A DNA stretch of 64,000 bases. Source: Bradyrhizobium sp. CSS354. Lineage in GTDB: Bacteria; Pseudomonadota; Alphaproteobacteria; Rhizobiales; Xanthobacteraceae. This document shows positions 17,892-27,223 of this stretch, in pieces. A program made the position numbers and the translations under genes. Under the pieces are notes generated by a model. That model was not told the origin of the DNA, ran no database searches, and saw only the letters and a list, made by a program, of their open reading frames with translations. The stretch covers positions 186,001 to 250,000 of the forward strand of contig NZ_JAACFU010000003.1 in assembly GCF_029051725.1 (NCBI RefSeq), given 5' to 3'. How positions within the stretch are numbered: the first letter of the stretch is position 1; each line of letters opens with the position of its first letter.

Positions 17892-19400
17892 ATGGATACG
17901 CTTGTCAACGTCGCGCATGGGTTCGGCGTCGCGCTGCTGCCGATCAACCTGCTCTACTGCTTCATCGGCGTCTTCATCGGTACGCTGGTCGGCGTGCTGC
18001 CAGGCATTGGGCCGATCTCGGCGATGTCGTTGTTGCTTCCGGTGACACTGTCGGGAACGCCGGAATCCGGCATCATCATGATGGCGGGGATCTATTACGG
18101 CTCGATGTATGGCGGCTCGACAACCTCGATCCTGGTCAACATCCCCGGCGAAGCTGCTTCGGTTGTCACGTGCATCGACGGACACCAGATGGCGAAGCAG
18201 GGCCGCGCGGGCCCTGCGCTGGGCATCTCGGCCTTCGGCTCATTCATCGCCGGCACATTTTCGCTCGTTGCGCTGATGCTGGTGGCGCCGCGGCTCGCCA
18301 ACATCGCCATCGCGTTCGGCCCTGCCGAATATTTCAGCCTGATGGTGCTCGGCCTCATCGTGCTCACCTTCCTCACTCAGGGATCGATGCCGAAGGCGCT
18401 CCTGATGGCATGTATCGGCGTCGTGCTCGGACTGATCGGCCTCGACAGCATCACGGCGCAGCCGCGGCTGACGTTCGGCCGCATGGAGCTGATCGACGGT
18501 ATCGGACTCGTGCCCGTGGTGATGGGCCTGTTCGGCGTCGCCGAGGTGCTGCTCAATACCGAGCAGGCGATTAAGCGCGACATCATGAACGCCAAGATCA
18601 CGCAGTTGTTGCCCAACAAGGCCGATTGGCAAGCGAGCGCTGGCCCGGTGGCGCGTGGCACGTTGCTCGGTTTCCTGCTCGGCATTCTCCCGGGCGGCGG
18701 CGCGGTGGTGGCCTCGTTCGCGTCCTATGCGCTGGAGAAGCGGCTGTCGAAAACGCCCGAGCACTTCGGCCATGGCGCAATCGAGGGCGTAGCGGGTCCC
18801 GAATCCGCCAACAACGCGGCGGCCGGCGGCGCGTTCATTCCGCTGATGACCCTGGGCATTCCCCCGAACGTGGTGATGGCGCTGCTGCTCGGCGCCTTCG
18901 TCATCCACGGCCTGCAACCGGGGCCGCTGCTGATCACGCAAAACCCCGGCCTGTTCTGGGGCATCGTCGCCAGCATGTATATCGGCAACGTGATGCTGCT
19001 GATCCTCAATTTGCCGCTGATCGGCATGTGGGTGCAGCTGCTCAAGCTGCCCTACAACATCCTGTTTCCATTGATCATCCTGTTCACGATCCTTGGCGTC
19101 TACTGCTCGAGCAACAACGTGTTCGACGTCTACGTGATGATCGCATTCGGCATCATCGGTTATTTCATGCGCAAGCTCGGCTTCGAGCCCGCGCCGCTGG
19201 TGCTGGCGTTCGTGCTGGGGCCGATGATGGAGAACAATCTGCGCAAGTCGCTGATCCTCTCGCAGGGCGACCTCTGGACTTTCGTGCAGCGGCCGATCTC
19301 GGCAGCGTGTCTTACGCTCGCGCTGGTGCTGCTGATGGCGCCGCTATTACCCGCGTTGCGCAAGAAGCGCGAACTCGTGGCGCTGGATGAGGGGGCGTGA
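17892..19400 (+). CDS. tctA: Tripartite tricarboxylate transporter large permease
   Basis: A 502-residue membrane protein with about 11-12 segments. The family signatures are present in both halves: GVLPGIGPISAMSLLLP with YYGSMYGGSTTSILVNIPGE near residues 35-85, and GILPGGGAVVASFASYALEK with GVAGPESANNAAAGGAFIPL around 260-320. It is the sodium- or proton-driven transport unit that works with TctB and the TctC binding protein. It is the last gene of the operon and ends 17 bases from a convergent c-di-GMP gene. No two-component tctDE pair is beside it. Confidence 0.94.
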   Translation: MDTLVNVAHGFGVALLPINLLYCFIGVFIGTLVGVLPGIGPISAMSLLLPVTLSGTPESGIIMMAGIYYGSMYGGSTTSILVNIPGEAASVVTCIDGHQMAKQGRAGPALGISAFGSFIAGTFSLVALMLVAPRLANIAIAFGPAEYFSLMVLGLIVLTFLTQGSMPKALLMACIGVVLGLIGLDSITAQPRLTFGRMELIDGIGLVPVVMGLFGVAEVLLNTEQAIKRDIMNAKITQLLPNKADWQASAGPVARGTLLGFLLGILPGGGAVVASFASYALEKRLSKTPEHFGHGAIEGVAGPESANNAAAGGAFIPLMTLGIPPNVVMALLLGAFVIHGLQPGPLLITQNPGLFWGIVASMYIGNVMLLILNLPLIGMWVQLLKLPYNILFPLIILFTILGVYCSSNNVFDVYVMIAFGIIGYFMRKLGFEPAPLVLAFVLGPMMENNLRKSLILSQGDLWTFVQRPISAACLTLALVLLMAPLLPALRKKRELVALDEGA

Positions 19401-19417
19401 GGGCTTGGTAGGGTGTC

Positions 19418-21157
19418 TCAGCCTGCTGCGGGCAACGCGCTGTCCGGCGGCGGCGCGCCCCACGGCCGCTCGGATGAGGCGAGCCCGATCAGGCGGCCCT
19501 GGATGTAGTCGCAACCCCAGTCGCGCAGCATGTTGGCAGCTTCTTCGTCTTGCACCCATTCGGCCACCGTCTTGATGTCGAGGCGGCGGGCGAGGTCGAT
19601 CAAGGTTTGCACAAAGGCGCGGTCGTCGGCGGAACGAGTGATGTTCTGCACGAAGGCCCCGTCGATCTTCACGATGTCGACGCCGAGCTTGCGCAGATTG
19701 CGGAACGAAGTGTAGCCGGCGCCGAAATCGTCGATGGCGATGCGACTGCCGAAGTTCTTCAGCCGGGTGACGAAGCCACGCACATCGTCGATGTCCTGAA
19801 TCGCGACGGTTTCGGTGATCTCGACGATCAGCCGCTCGGCGACGCCGGGATGGGCGCGCATGAGCGATTCGATTCCCGCCCACCAATCCGGATCCATGGT
19901 GGTGTCCGGCGAGATATTGAGGCTGAGGCAGATGCCGGGCGCGGCCGCGAGCTCGGCGACGACGAGCTCGAGCACGCGGTGATCGACCAGGCGGATCAGG
20001 CCGAGCCTTTCTGCGACCGGCACGATGTCTGGCGCGAGCAGCACCTGACCGTCGCCCTGGTCCATTCGCACCAGGCATTCGTGAAAGGCGCATTCGCGCG
20101 AGAGGGCAGCAACCACCGGCTCATAGGCGAGCTTGATACGGCGCTCATTCAGTGCGGTGACAATCTCGTCGGTGACGCGGATGTTGACGCGGCGCTGGGC
20201 GTCGCGCGCGGCATCCGGGCGCCAGGCTGCGAACGAGCCGACGCGGCGTTGTTTCGCGGTGTCCAGCGTCTCGTGGGCGCGATTGACGGCTTCATCGGTG
20301 TTGCGGGCATAGCGCGGCACGCTGACCGCGCCGATCGAGGCGGTGACCGACACCGGGCCGGATTTGGTCGGCACCACCTCGTCGCGGATGCCGGCGAGGA
20401 AGCGCTCGGCAGCGACGTTCATGTCGTCGACGGTGCAGTTCTTCAGGATCAGGCCGAACTTGTTGCCGGAGAAGCGGCCAAGCACGTCGCCGCCGCGCAA
20501 CCGCGCGCGAATGCGCGTGGCGACGTCGAGGATCACAGCGTCGGCAACGTCGAAGCCGAAGGCTTCGTTGACACGCGCGAGATGATCGATGCCGACCAGC
20601 ATGAAGGCCGCGGTCGAGCGGAAACGGGTCGTCTCCTCGATGGCTTCGGCCAGCGCGGCGATCAGATGCGAGCGATTGAGCTCGCCGGTCAGCGGATCGA
20701 GCCGGGCGAGCTTCGTCAGTTCCTCGTCCCGGGCATGGCGTTCATTGTTGATGCGGACGGAGCCGATCGCACGCACCGGGCGGCCGTCGGGGCCGGCGAA
20801 CCAGCGGCCGGTCTCCTCGATCCAAACCACGGGATCCGTGGCGCTCATGCGCACGCCGTACTCAACCCGGTAGGGCGTGCCGTCGGCGCCATGCACGGCT
20901 GAGGTCTGGGCCAGCGCGGCGCTCCGCAGCGATTGCGCGGGCTCGATCAGCCTGGCGAATTCGGCGCCGGTGGCCAGCCGTTCGGCGGGAATCCCGGGAA
21001 AGATGGCGCCGACCTGCTCACCCCAGACAATGGCATCGCTGGCGATGTCCCAGGCGAACACGGCCTGGCCGAGGGCGGCCAGGATGTCGGAGGCTTGCGG
21101 CAATGCGGGGGTCAAAATCGCCTCGTTTCGGGACAGCGGGGAGTCCTGAGTCGGCAC
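19418..21157 (-). CDS. PAS-GGDEF(degenerate)-EAL protein
   Basis: A 579-residue soluble protein. The PAS domain is at about 22-140. The GGDEF-fold domain is at about 145-310, but the signature reads SGNKF at 230-234 instead of GGDEF, so it should not make c-di-GMP; it may bind GTP or serve as a scaffold. The EAL domain at about 330-565 has ECL (360-362), NISPD, EITET, DDFGAGYTSF, KIDGAF and TVAEW, leaving most metal-binding acids in place. Phosphodiesterase activity is therefore possible. It is convergent with tctA. No membrane segment is seen. Confidence 0.9.
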   Translation of the reverse strand: MPTQDSPLSRNEAILTPALPQASDILAALGQAVFAWDIASDAIVWGEQVGAIFPGIPAERLATGAEFARLIEPAQSLRSAALAQTSAVHGADGTPYRVEYGVRMSATDPVVWIEETGRWFAGPDGRPVRAIGSVRINNERHARDEELTKLARLDPLTGELNRSHLIAALAEAIEETTRFRSTAAFMLVGIDHLARVNEAFGFDVADAVILDVATRIRARLRGGDVLGRFSGNKFGLILKNCTVDDMNVAAERFLAGIRDEVVPTKSGPVSVTASIGAVSVPRYARNTDEAVNRAHETLDTAKQRRVGSFAAWRPDAARDAQRRVNIRVTDEIVTALNERRIKLAYEPVVAALSRECAFHECLVRMDQGDGQVLLAPDIVPVAERLGLIRLVDHRVLELVVAELAAAPGICLSLNISPDTTMDPDWWAGIESLMRAHPGVAERLIVEITETVAIQDIDDVRGFVTRLKNFGSRIAIDDFGAGYTSFRNLRKLGVDIVKIDGAFVQNITRSADDRAFVQTLIDLARRLDIKTVAEWVQDEEAANMLRDWGCDYIQGRLIGLASSERPWGAPPPDSALPAAG

Positions 21158-21334
21158 AGGATAAAGCCAGATTCGCCATTGACCCTAGGCAAAGTTGATA
21201 AACAATTTGGAAACCACGTTTTCTCACTCGCAGGAACCAAATCGGCCCGTCCGGCATAGGCCTTGCGAGTACATGACACGCACCGGCGCCAGCGTCTCGA
21301 AACGCGACAATTGGCCGGGTCAACGGTGATTGCG

Positions 21335-21595
21335 ATGTTGAGTACTGATCAAGCGGACGTGGCGGACAACGGCACAGGCTCGGCTGTGGTGCCGCTGATG
21401 CCGGTTTTGCAGTGGGTGCACAAGGCACCGCTGCCGCGCCCCGATCCCAGCTTCGTCGCCCAGCTCATCGCCAATGCCGAGCACCTGCCGCAGACGAGCC
21501 GGCTGCGCCGCGTGTCTTCCGAGGATGCGCAGGTCGCCTATGGCAGCAAGCGCTCGCTTCCAAGCGTCACCGCGCGCACGCGGCAGGTGGCTTGA
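21335..21595 (+). CDS. Small hypothetical protein
   Basis: An 86-residue protein from the ATG at 21335; the frame is open from 21263, but the extra 24 residues look non-coding. It is basic at the C-terminus (SLPSVTARTRQVA), has MPVLQWVHKAPLPRPDP in the middle, and shows no membrane segment or known motif. I do not recognise a family. Codon composition matches neighbouring genes, and it stands alone between a divergent c-di-GMP gene and a convergent membrane-protein gene whose stop is 6 bases away. Function unknown. Confidence 0.6.
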   Translation: MLSTDQADVADNGTGSAVVPLMPVLQWVHKAPLPRPDPSFVAQLIANAEHLPQTSRLRRVSSEDAQVAYGSKRSLPSVTARTRQVA

Positions 21596-21601
21596 AGTAA
21601 A

Positions 21602-22234
21602 TCAGCGCGGCGCGTCGGGAGACGGCTGGGTGCCGTTGCCCGGCTGCAAATGCGGCGAGGGGATTTCCGGCGAGGCCGGGCTCTGGACCGGCTTCGGCGC
21701 GGGATGATCCATCAGCACGGATTCGGCAACCGACTGCGCGGAAGGTGCGGATGCGGGCGGCGCAACGACCGGCTCGAACTTGGGCTCGACCACCGCTTCA
21801 TCGACTGGCACTTCAGTCTGACGCCTGGCCTTGCGCGGCGCTGGTGCCGTTTCGGCGACATAAGCCACGCGGCGGCGCGTGCGCTGGGCGATGCCGCCGA
21901 GGAAATCCGCCATCGCGAGCAGCACCAGAAGGAAATAGGTGGAGTTGCCGAATTTGGGCCACATCACGAATTCGGCCGCAGCCGCGCCGAACACGATCAG
22001 CGACAGCAAATGATCCATCAGGAATTTCGAGCCGGGCCGCGCGCCCTTGACCACCTCGAGCAGCAGCAGCACGACGCCTAGCGCGAGCATCACGTCGGAG
22101 AGCGTGACCGGCCAGGCCTCGCCCGTGATCATCGGCACCTTGAACAGCACGTCCGTAAAGGACACGCTCGGCATCAGGAAGGCGATGATGTTGTAGACCG
22201 CGAGCGGGATCAGGAGCAGCGGGAAACCGACCAT
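21602..22234 (-). CDS. Putative membrane protein with proline-rich tail
   Basis: A 210-residue protein from the ATG at 22234, which has AAGG upstream and starts directly before the first membrane segment; an alternative ATG at 22315 would add 27 residues. Three to four hydrophobic segments lie in residues 3-125 (GFPLLLIPLAVYNIIAF, LALGVVLLLLEVV, FGAAAAEFVM, FLLVLLAMADFL). The C-terminal 80 residues are rich in Pro, Ala and Glu and probably cytoplasmic and disordered. No family name can be given. The gene precedes nothing on its strand; rpmF lies upstream. Confidence 0.75.
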   Translation of the reverse strand: MVGFPLLLIPLAVYNIIAFLMPSVSFTDVLFKVPMITGEAWPVTLSDVMLALGVVLLLLEVVKGARPGSKFLMDHLLSLIVFGAAAAEFVMWPKFGNSTYFLLVLLAMADFLGGIAQRTRRRVAYVAETAPAPRKARRQTEVPVDEAVVEPKFEPVVAPPASAPSAQSVAESVLMDHPAPKPVQSPASPEIPSPHLQPGNGTQPSPDAPR

Positions 22235-22377
22235 CGGCGAAATGCCTTCTCGATCAAGATATCCAGACAGGACAATGCGGCGGCGAAGCATTAGCTCCGC
22301 CGCCGTCACTGTCATATCTCATGGGTTGGCCGAAATCAGGCAGGCGAAATTATCCTGCCTGGGGAAAGGTCCCGAAT

Positions 22378-22560
22378 TCAGGACTCTTTCTTCTTCACGA
22401 CCTGACGGCCCTTGTACATGCCGGTCTTAAGGTCGAGATGATGCGGACGACGGAGCTCGCCGGAGTCCTTGTCTTCCACATAGGTCGGCTTCTTGATGGC
22501 GTCAGCCGAGCGGCGCATGCCACGGCGCGACGGCGAGGTTTTTCTTCTCGGAACGGCCAT
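22378..22560 (-). CDS. rpmF: 50S ribosomal protein L32
   Basis: A 60-residue basic protein opening [18 protein letters not shown], the conserved L32 N-terminus, with the HHLD/GMY core near residues 40-48. It has no CxxC zinc pairs, as usual for alphaproteobacterial L32. It binds 23S rRNA near the peptidyl-transferase region. It lies downstream of mtgA on the same strand with a 169-base gap that contains no other gene, so it may have its own promoter. Confidence 0.97.
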   Translation of the reverse strand: MAVPRRKTSPSRRGMRRSADAIKKPTYVEDKDSGELRRPHHLDLKTGMYKGRQVVKKKES

Positions 22561-22729
22561 TTCAGTATCCTCTAGGGATTGGTGTCATCAGGGCATCGTC
22601 CACGAGGGGACGGCTCAGCACCCGCAAACCGAGGCGAGCTGAATGCCGGTCAAGGCCGGGCTTATAGAGGAAGGCTTGCCTTAAATCTAGGGCTCTGGGC
22701 CGGAAAATGCGCCCGAAAAGGGCCCGAAA

Positions 22730-23404
22730 TCAGCGATTCTCCCGCCAGCAGGTCGAAAGCGAGCTGGCCTGCGCTCTCGCCACATAGGTCCCGGCCAGCC
22801 GCCGGACGCCCGGTCCCGGCGTCCTCGCGCTGCGCTTGACCGGATTTGGCAGGATCGAGGCCAAAAGAGCGGCCTCCCGGGGGGAAAGACTGGCGGCTGG
22901 CCTGCCGAAGGCATAGGCGCTGGCCGCCTCGGCCCCAAACTGGCCCTGCGGTCCCAGTTCGGCGATGTTGAGGTAAATCTCCAGGATTCGTGCCTTGGGC
23001 AGGACGAGATCGATCCACAGCGCCAGCGGGAATTCCAGCGCCTTGCGGACGAAGTCCCGCCCCTGCCAGAGGAACAGGTTTTTCGCCACTTGCTGGGTGA
23101 TGGTGGAAGCGCCCCGGAACGGGGTGCCGTCCTCCTTGGCATCGTCGATCGCCTCACGCAACGCGCCCCAGTCGATGCCGTGATGCTTGCAGAAATGAGC
23201 GTCCTCGGCCGCCACCACCGAGCGTGGCAGCGAGGGCGACATCGCCGCCAGATCGATCCATTCCCGCTGCATCGGCGCACCCCGAAGCGAGCGCCAGACC
23301 ATCAGCGTCGAAACGGGATGGCCGGCACGGTAGAACGGCGCGATGACGTAGGGCGCGAGAACCGCGACCGCGAGCACCAGGAGAAGGGTTTTGACGACGC
23401 GCAA
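22730..23404 (-). CDS. mtgA: Monofunctional peptidoglycan glycosyltransferase
   Basis: A 224-residue GT51 enzyme that polymerises lipid II into glycan strands at the periplasmic face. An N-terminal membrane anchor spans about residues 4-24. Donor-site motif [15 protein letters not shown] holds the catalytic Glu. The second motif is [48 protein letters not shown] and [15 protein letters not shown] follow. There is no transpeptidase domain, so it is the monofunctional type. It is divergent from ispA. Confidence 0.95.
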   Translation of the reverse strand: MRVVKTLLLVLAVAVLAPYVIAPFYRAGHPVSTLMVWRSLRGAPMQREWIDLAAMSPSLPRSVVAAEDAHFCKHHGIDWGALREAIDDAKEDGTPFRGASTITQQVAKNLFLWQGRDFVRKALEFPLALWIDLVLPKARILEIYLNIAELGPQGQFGAEAASAYAFGRPAASLSPREAALLASILPNPVKRSARTPGPGVRRLAGTYVARAQASSLSTCWRENR

Positions 23405-23564
23405 ATCAACCTTTCCGGCGCAGAACGAAACGCGGCCACGGGCCCGGCATTAAGTCTGTGATAATTCGGGCGTTTTCCAGCACTTTTTAGGCCTTCCAAA
23501 CGATTGACTGAGGCGGGCGCATAAAGGATTGTCCCGCCGAATTTTAGTTCTGGAGCCCTTCTTG

Positions 23565-24488
23565 ATGACCGGCACGTCCCCGTCCGATTTCGCCAAACGT
23601 CTGGACAAGACCGCTGATGACACCGAGGCCCTGCTCGGGCGCCTGCTGTCGGACGACATCCTGCCCGATGAGATCGCCCGGCCCAAGCGACTGATGGACG
23701 CAATGCGCTATTCGAGCCTCAACGGCGGCAAGCGCCTGCGGCCGTTCCTGGTGGTCGAGAGCGCGGCCGTGTTCGGCGTGCCGCGCGAAGCCGCGCTGCT
23801 CGCGGGTGCGGCGCTCGAATGCATCCACTGCTATTCGCTGATCCACGACGATCTGCCCGCGATGGACAATTCGGACCTGCGCCGCGGCCGCCCGACCCTG
23901 CACAAGAAGACCGACGACGCGACCGCGATCCTCGCGGGCGACGGCCTGTTGACGCTCGCCTTCGACATCATTACCCGCGACGAGATCCATCGCGACGCCA
24001 ATGTGAGGCTTTTGCTGACGCGCGCGCTCGCGCGCTGCGCCGGCATCGGCGGCATGGTCGGCGGCCAGATCCTCGATCTCGCCGGCGAAGGCCGCTTTGG
24101 CGGCAACGAACCGATCGACGTCGCCCGTATTCAGCAGATGAAGACCGGTGCGTTGCTGCGCTACGGCTGCATCGCCGGCGCGATCCTCGGCCAAGCCTCG
24201 CAAAAGGAATATCAGGCGCTCGACGATTACGGCCGCGCGCTCGGCGAAGCCTTCCAGATCGCCGACGACCTGCTCGACGTCGAAGGCGACGCCGCCGCGC
24301 TCGGCAAGCCTGCCGGCGCCGATGCGGCGCTCGGCAAGACCACCTTCGTCACCCAGCTCGGAATTGAAGGCGCCAAGCAGCGCGTCCGCGACCTGCTCGC
24401 GCGAGCCGACAGCGCCGTGTCGATCTTCGGCGAACGGGCCGCCGTGCTGCAAGCGGCTGCGCGGTTCGTCGCCGAACGCAAGAACTAG
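23565..24488 (+). CDS. ispA: Polyprenyl (farnesyl/geranylgeranyl) diphosphate synthase
   Basis: A 307-residue all-helical prenyltransferase that condenses isopentenyl diphosphate with allylic diphosphates. The first Asp-rich motif is DDLPAMD (95-101) with the two-residue insertion of bacterial farnesyl-type enzymes and RRGRPT behind it; the second is ADDLLD. GGKRLRP (54-60) binds IPP. I chose ATG 23565, with GGAG 10 bases upstream, over the TTG at 23529. Chain length is not certain; Tyr90 five residues before the first motif fits a C15 product. A DUF1345 gene follows after 7 bases. Confidence 0.92.
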   Translation: MTGTSPSDFAKRLDKTADDTEALLGRLLSDDILPDEIARPKRLMDAMRYSSLNGGKRLRPFLVVESAAVFGVPREAALLAGAALECIHCYSLIHDDLPAMDNSDLRRGRPTLHKKTDDATAILAGDGLLTLAFDIITRDEIHRDANVRLLLTRALARCAGIGGMVGGQILDLAGEGRFGGNEPIDVARIQQMKTGALLRYGCIAGAILGQASQKEYQALDDYGRALGEAFQIADDLLDVEGDAAALGKPAGADAALGKTTFVTQLGIEGAKQRVRDLLARADSAVSIFGERAAVLQAAARFVAERKN

Positions 24489-24495
24489 CCGTGCG

Positions 24496-25185
24496 ATGAC
24501 GGGCGGCAGCAAGGAAGACCCGGCCCTCGCCCGCTTTCGCAAGATGTCGCGGCCGATGCGGCTGATTTATGCGCGGCCGCGGACGTTCATCTCCCTTGGT
24601 GTCGGTATCCTCGTCTGCCTGCTTTTGCCGGGCTCACCCCGGCTGACGACGCGGCTTGTGCTCGGCTGGGATGCGCTGATCGCGGTCTATCTCGTGCTGG
24701 TCTATGCGATGATGCTGTGCAACGACCACCAGCACATCCGCCGCGCCGCTGCGATGCAGGACGACGGCCGCTTCGTGATCCTGCTGGTGACGGCGACCGG
24801 CGCGTTCGCCAGCATCGCCGCTATTGTGGCCGAACTCGGCGCCCACCGCGGCGCCGCGGAGCTGACCATCGCGATCACCACCATCGCGCTGTCCTGGGCC
24901 GCGGTGCATACAACTTTCGCGCTGCATTACGCGCATGATTATTATCGTCACCCAACGCCGGGTGGCCTTGAGTTTCCCAGTGGCGACAAGGAAGACCACG
25001 CCGATTATTGGGACTTCGTCTACTTCTCGTTCGTGATCGGCATGACTGCGCAGGTCTCCGACGTCGGCATATCCGACAAGACCATCCGCCGCACCGCCAC
25101 CGCGCACGGCATCATCTCATTCATCTACAACACGGCCTTGCTGGCGCTGACGGTCAACATTGCGGCGAGCGCGATCTCGGCCTGA
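24496..25185 (+). CDS. DUF1345 integral membrane protein
   Basis: A 229-residue inner-membrane protein with about five hydrophobic segments, and the family features HTTFALHYAHDYY, GLEFP, DYWDFVYFSFVIGMTAQVSDV and the following RRTATAHGIISFIYN. The ATG at 24496 lies 7 bases after the ispA stop and is probably translationally coupled. DUF1345 proteins have no established role. The link with ispA may be only transcriptional. Confidence 0.88.
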   Translation: MTGGSKEDPALARFRKMSRPMRLIYARPRTFISLGVGILVCLLLPGSPRLTTRLVLGWDALIAVYLVLVYAMMLCNDHQHIRRAAAMQDDGRFVILLVTATGAFASIAAIVAELGAHRGAAELTIAITTIALSWAAVHTTFALHYAHDYYRHPTPGGLEFPSGDKEDHADYWDFVYFSFVIGMTAQVSDVGISDKTIRRTATAHGIISFIYNTALLALTVNIAASAISA

Positions 25186-25201
25186 ACTCACTCCCGCAAT
25201 C

Positions 25202-27040
25202 CTAGTTACAGACCTCGGCATTGGCATCGTTGCCGGGGCCTCCGCCGCCGCGATATTCGAGATGACAGCCGCGGTTGACCGCACGACAGCCGCTGTTATT
25301 GCAGAACAGCTGTCCGCCACTCGAGCGGCGGCTAGTGCCAGCGGCAGCAGCGATGCCCGCAGCGCCACCAAAGCCGCCCGCCGCTCCGGCAGCCTCACCG
25401 CCGGCTTGACGACGCTGCCGTGCGGGACGCTCGTCGCCATCATCACGCTTTGCGGTCGCAGGCTTGGCGGTCGCAGGCTTGGCTGACTTGGCGGCACGCT
25501 GCTTCTCGCATTCGTTGTCGTCGTTGATCGCAAAGCCATCACGGCAGACGATCTTGGTGCACTTGTCGCCGTCGGCCTTGAAGCCGTGCTCGCAAACCAG
25601 CGGACAGACGCGCGACTGTTTCGACTTGACCGTGTCGAGCGCATCGGTGCTCGCCACCTTCACGTCGAGCTTGGTGCCGGCGTAACGGTTGAACTGCGAC
25701 AACGAGCGCTGCGCGGACGTGGTCCAGTTGCCGTCGGGGGCGCCGGAGAAGCAGCCGACGCGGCCGAGCTCGGTCTGCACCGAGCGGCTGAGATCGGCCG
25801 GAGCGGTGGCCGGCGTCAGCGACGCGACGTTGGTACCGGCGGGGCTCGCCGTGCTGGCGGGCGCTGCACTCGGGGCCGCGGCGGCGAGATTGACGCGCTG
25901 CTGCTCGGCTGCGGCCGCCTGCTGCTGCGCCTGCTCCTTGGCCTTTTGCGCCGCAAGCTGTACCTGCTCGGCGGCCTTCGCATCGGCGGCTGCCTTGGCC
26001 TGCGTATCCTTCTGCGCGCCAAGTGCGGCAAGACGATCGCGCTCGGCCTCGGCCTGTTTGGCCTTCTCGGTGGCCGCCGCATGAGCCTGCTCGGCGCCGA
26101 TTTTTTCGAGCTGAAGTTTGGCGAGGCTCGCATAGAAGCCGTCGGAATGCTGGGCCAGGAACGCCTCCCATGCCGGCCTGTTGCCGACCTGGAGCGCGAG
26201 CTCGTAATCGCGGCGGATGTCGGCCTGAGGATTCGCCGTGGCCGCGGCAGCTGCGGCGGTCACCTTCACCGGCACCAGCGGCACGTCTTCGCCGCCGAGC
26301 GAGCCATAGACGAACGGCTCCTGCTTGTTACCCGTCGACTTGAGCACGTCGTCGCGCACGAAGCCGAAGGCGCGGCGGACGTCGAGGCCGGGCGTCGTCA
26401 GATGCTTCGACAGCGCCACGGTAAAGGGGCTATTCGCACCATCGCCATCCTGCGCGGTGAAGCCGGCCTTGGCCGAATAGGCGATCAGCGTGTTGGAGCT
26501 GGTCGGCTCGACCTGGGCGAGACCGCGGCCGATACCGCGCGAGGCAACCGTGCGCTTCATGGTCTTGCCGAACGGATTGTCCCGGCAGGCATCCAGAATC
26601 ACTAGGCGAAGCTGCTTGGCCGGTTCGACCGCGACCAGGACGCGGTCGAGGGAGAGCGCCTCGTCAAAAACGTCGGTGTCACGCTCCAGCTTGGCGTCGA
26701 CAGGGATCAGATAGTTCGAGCCTTCGACCTCGATGCCGTGGCCGGCATAGTAGACCACGGCGATATCGGCATCGCGGGTCCCGTCGGCGAATTCGCGCAG
26801 CACACGCCGGGTTTCCTGCGCCGTCAGGTCGTGCCGGGAATCGACGATGTCGAACCCGGCCTCCTTCAGCGTCCTGGCCATCACCGAACCGTCATTGACG
26901 GGATTCGTAAGCGACGGCGCGTGCTGGTAGGCGGAGTTGGCGATCACCAGCGCGACGCGCTTCCCGGCGAAAGCGGGCCCGGCGCCGAATAGCAGCGCGA
27001 CCGCAAGGAGAAGGGGGCAAAGTCTGAGCAACTTGCGCAT
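25202..27040 (-). CDS. Secreted caspase-like (C14) protein with cysteine-rich C-terminus
   Basis: A 612-residue preprotein. The ATG at 27040 begins a Sec signal peptide ending near AFA (25). The caspase-like domain is at 27-265, with catalytic H101 (YYAGHG) and C152 (LDACRDNP). A linker rich in Ala, Gln, Lys and Glu (about 315-405) is probably a coiled coil. It is followed by a peptidoglycan-binding-like segment around residues 430-465 (GRVGCFSGAPDGNW) and cysteine-containing tails with repeated CxxGF-like units. Localisation is periplasmic. The dyad is intact, so protease activity on Arg/Lys or Asp sites is possible; target unknown. It is convergent with the DUF1345 gene, 16 bases between stops. 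Confidence 0.88.
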   Translation of the reverse strand: MRKLLRLCPLLLAVALLFGAGPAFAGKRVALVIANSAYQHAPSLTNPVNDGSVMARTLKEAGFDIVDSRHDLTAQETRRVLREFADGTRDADIAVVYYAGHGIEVEGSNYLIPVDAKLERDTDVFDEALSLDRVLVAVEPAKQLRLVILDACRDNPFGKTMKRTVASRGIGRGLAQVEPTSSNTLIAYSAKAGFTAQDGDGANSPFTVALSKHLTTPGLDVRRAFGFVRDDVLKSTGNKQEPFVYGSLGGEDVPLVPVKVTAAAAAATANPQADIRRDYELALQVGNRPAWEAFLAQHSDGFYASLAKLQLEKIGAEQAHAAATEKAKQAEAERDRLAALGAQKDTQAKAAADAKAAEQVQLAAQKAKEQAQQQAAAAEQQRVNLAAAAPSAAPASTASPAGTNVASLTPATAPADLSRSVQTELGRVGCFSGAPDGNWTTSAQRSLSQFNRYAGTKLDVKVASTDALDTVKSKQSRVCPLVCEHGFKADGDKCTKIVCRDGFAINDDNECEKQRAAKSAKPATAKPATAKRDDGDERPARQRRQAGGEAAGAAGGFGGAAGIAAAAGTSRRSSGGQLFCNNSGCRAVNRGCHLEYRGGGGPGNDANAEVCN

Positions 27041-27223
27041 GACACGACTTCCGGGTTCAGGGCATTTCAAGCCCCTTTGAGACGGCTTTATTAGCAGGGT
27101 CCGCCGCGGGCGCTTGTGACGGAGGTCACGAAGCTGGCGCCGGCGGCAGGCCGAAAGGCCCCTTTTGTTTGTCGCGCCAGTCCGGGCGCGGTTCGCCGAG
27201 AAACAGTCCCACAGCAGGTTCCC

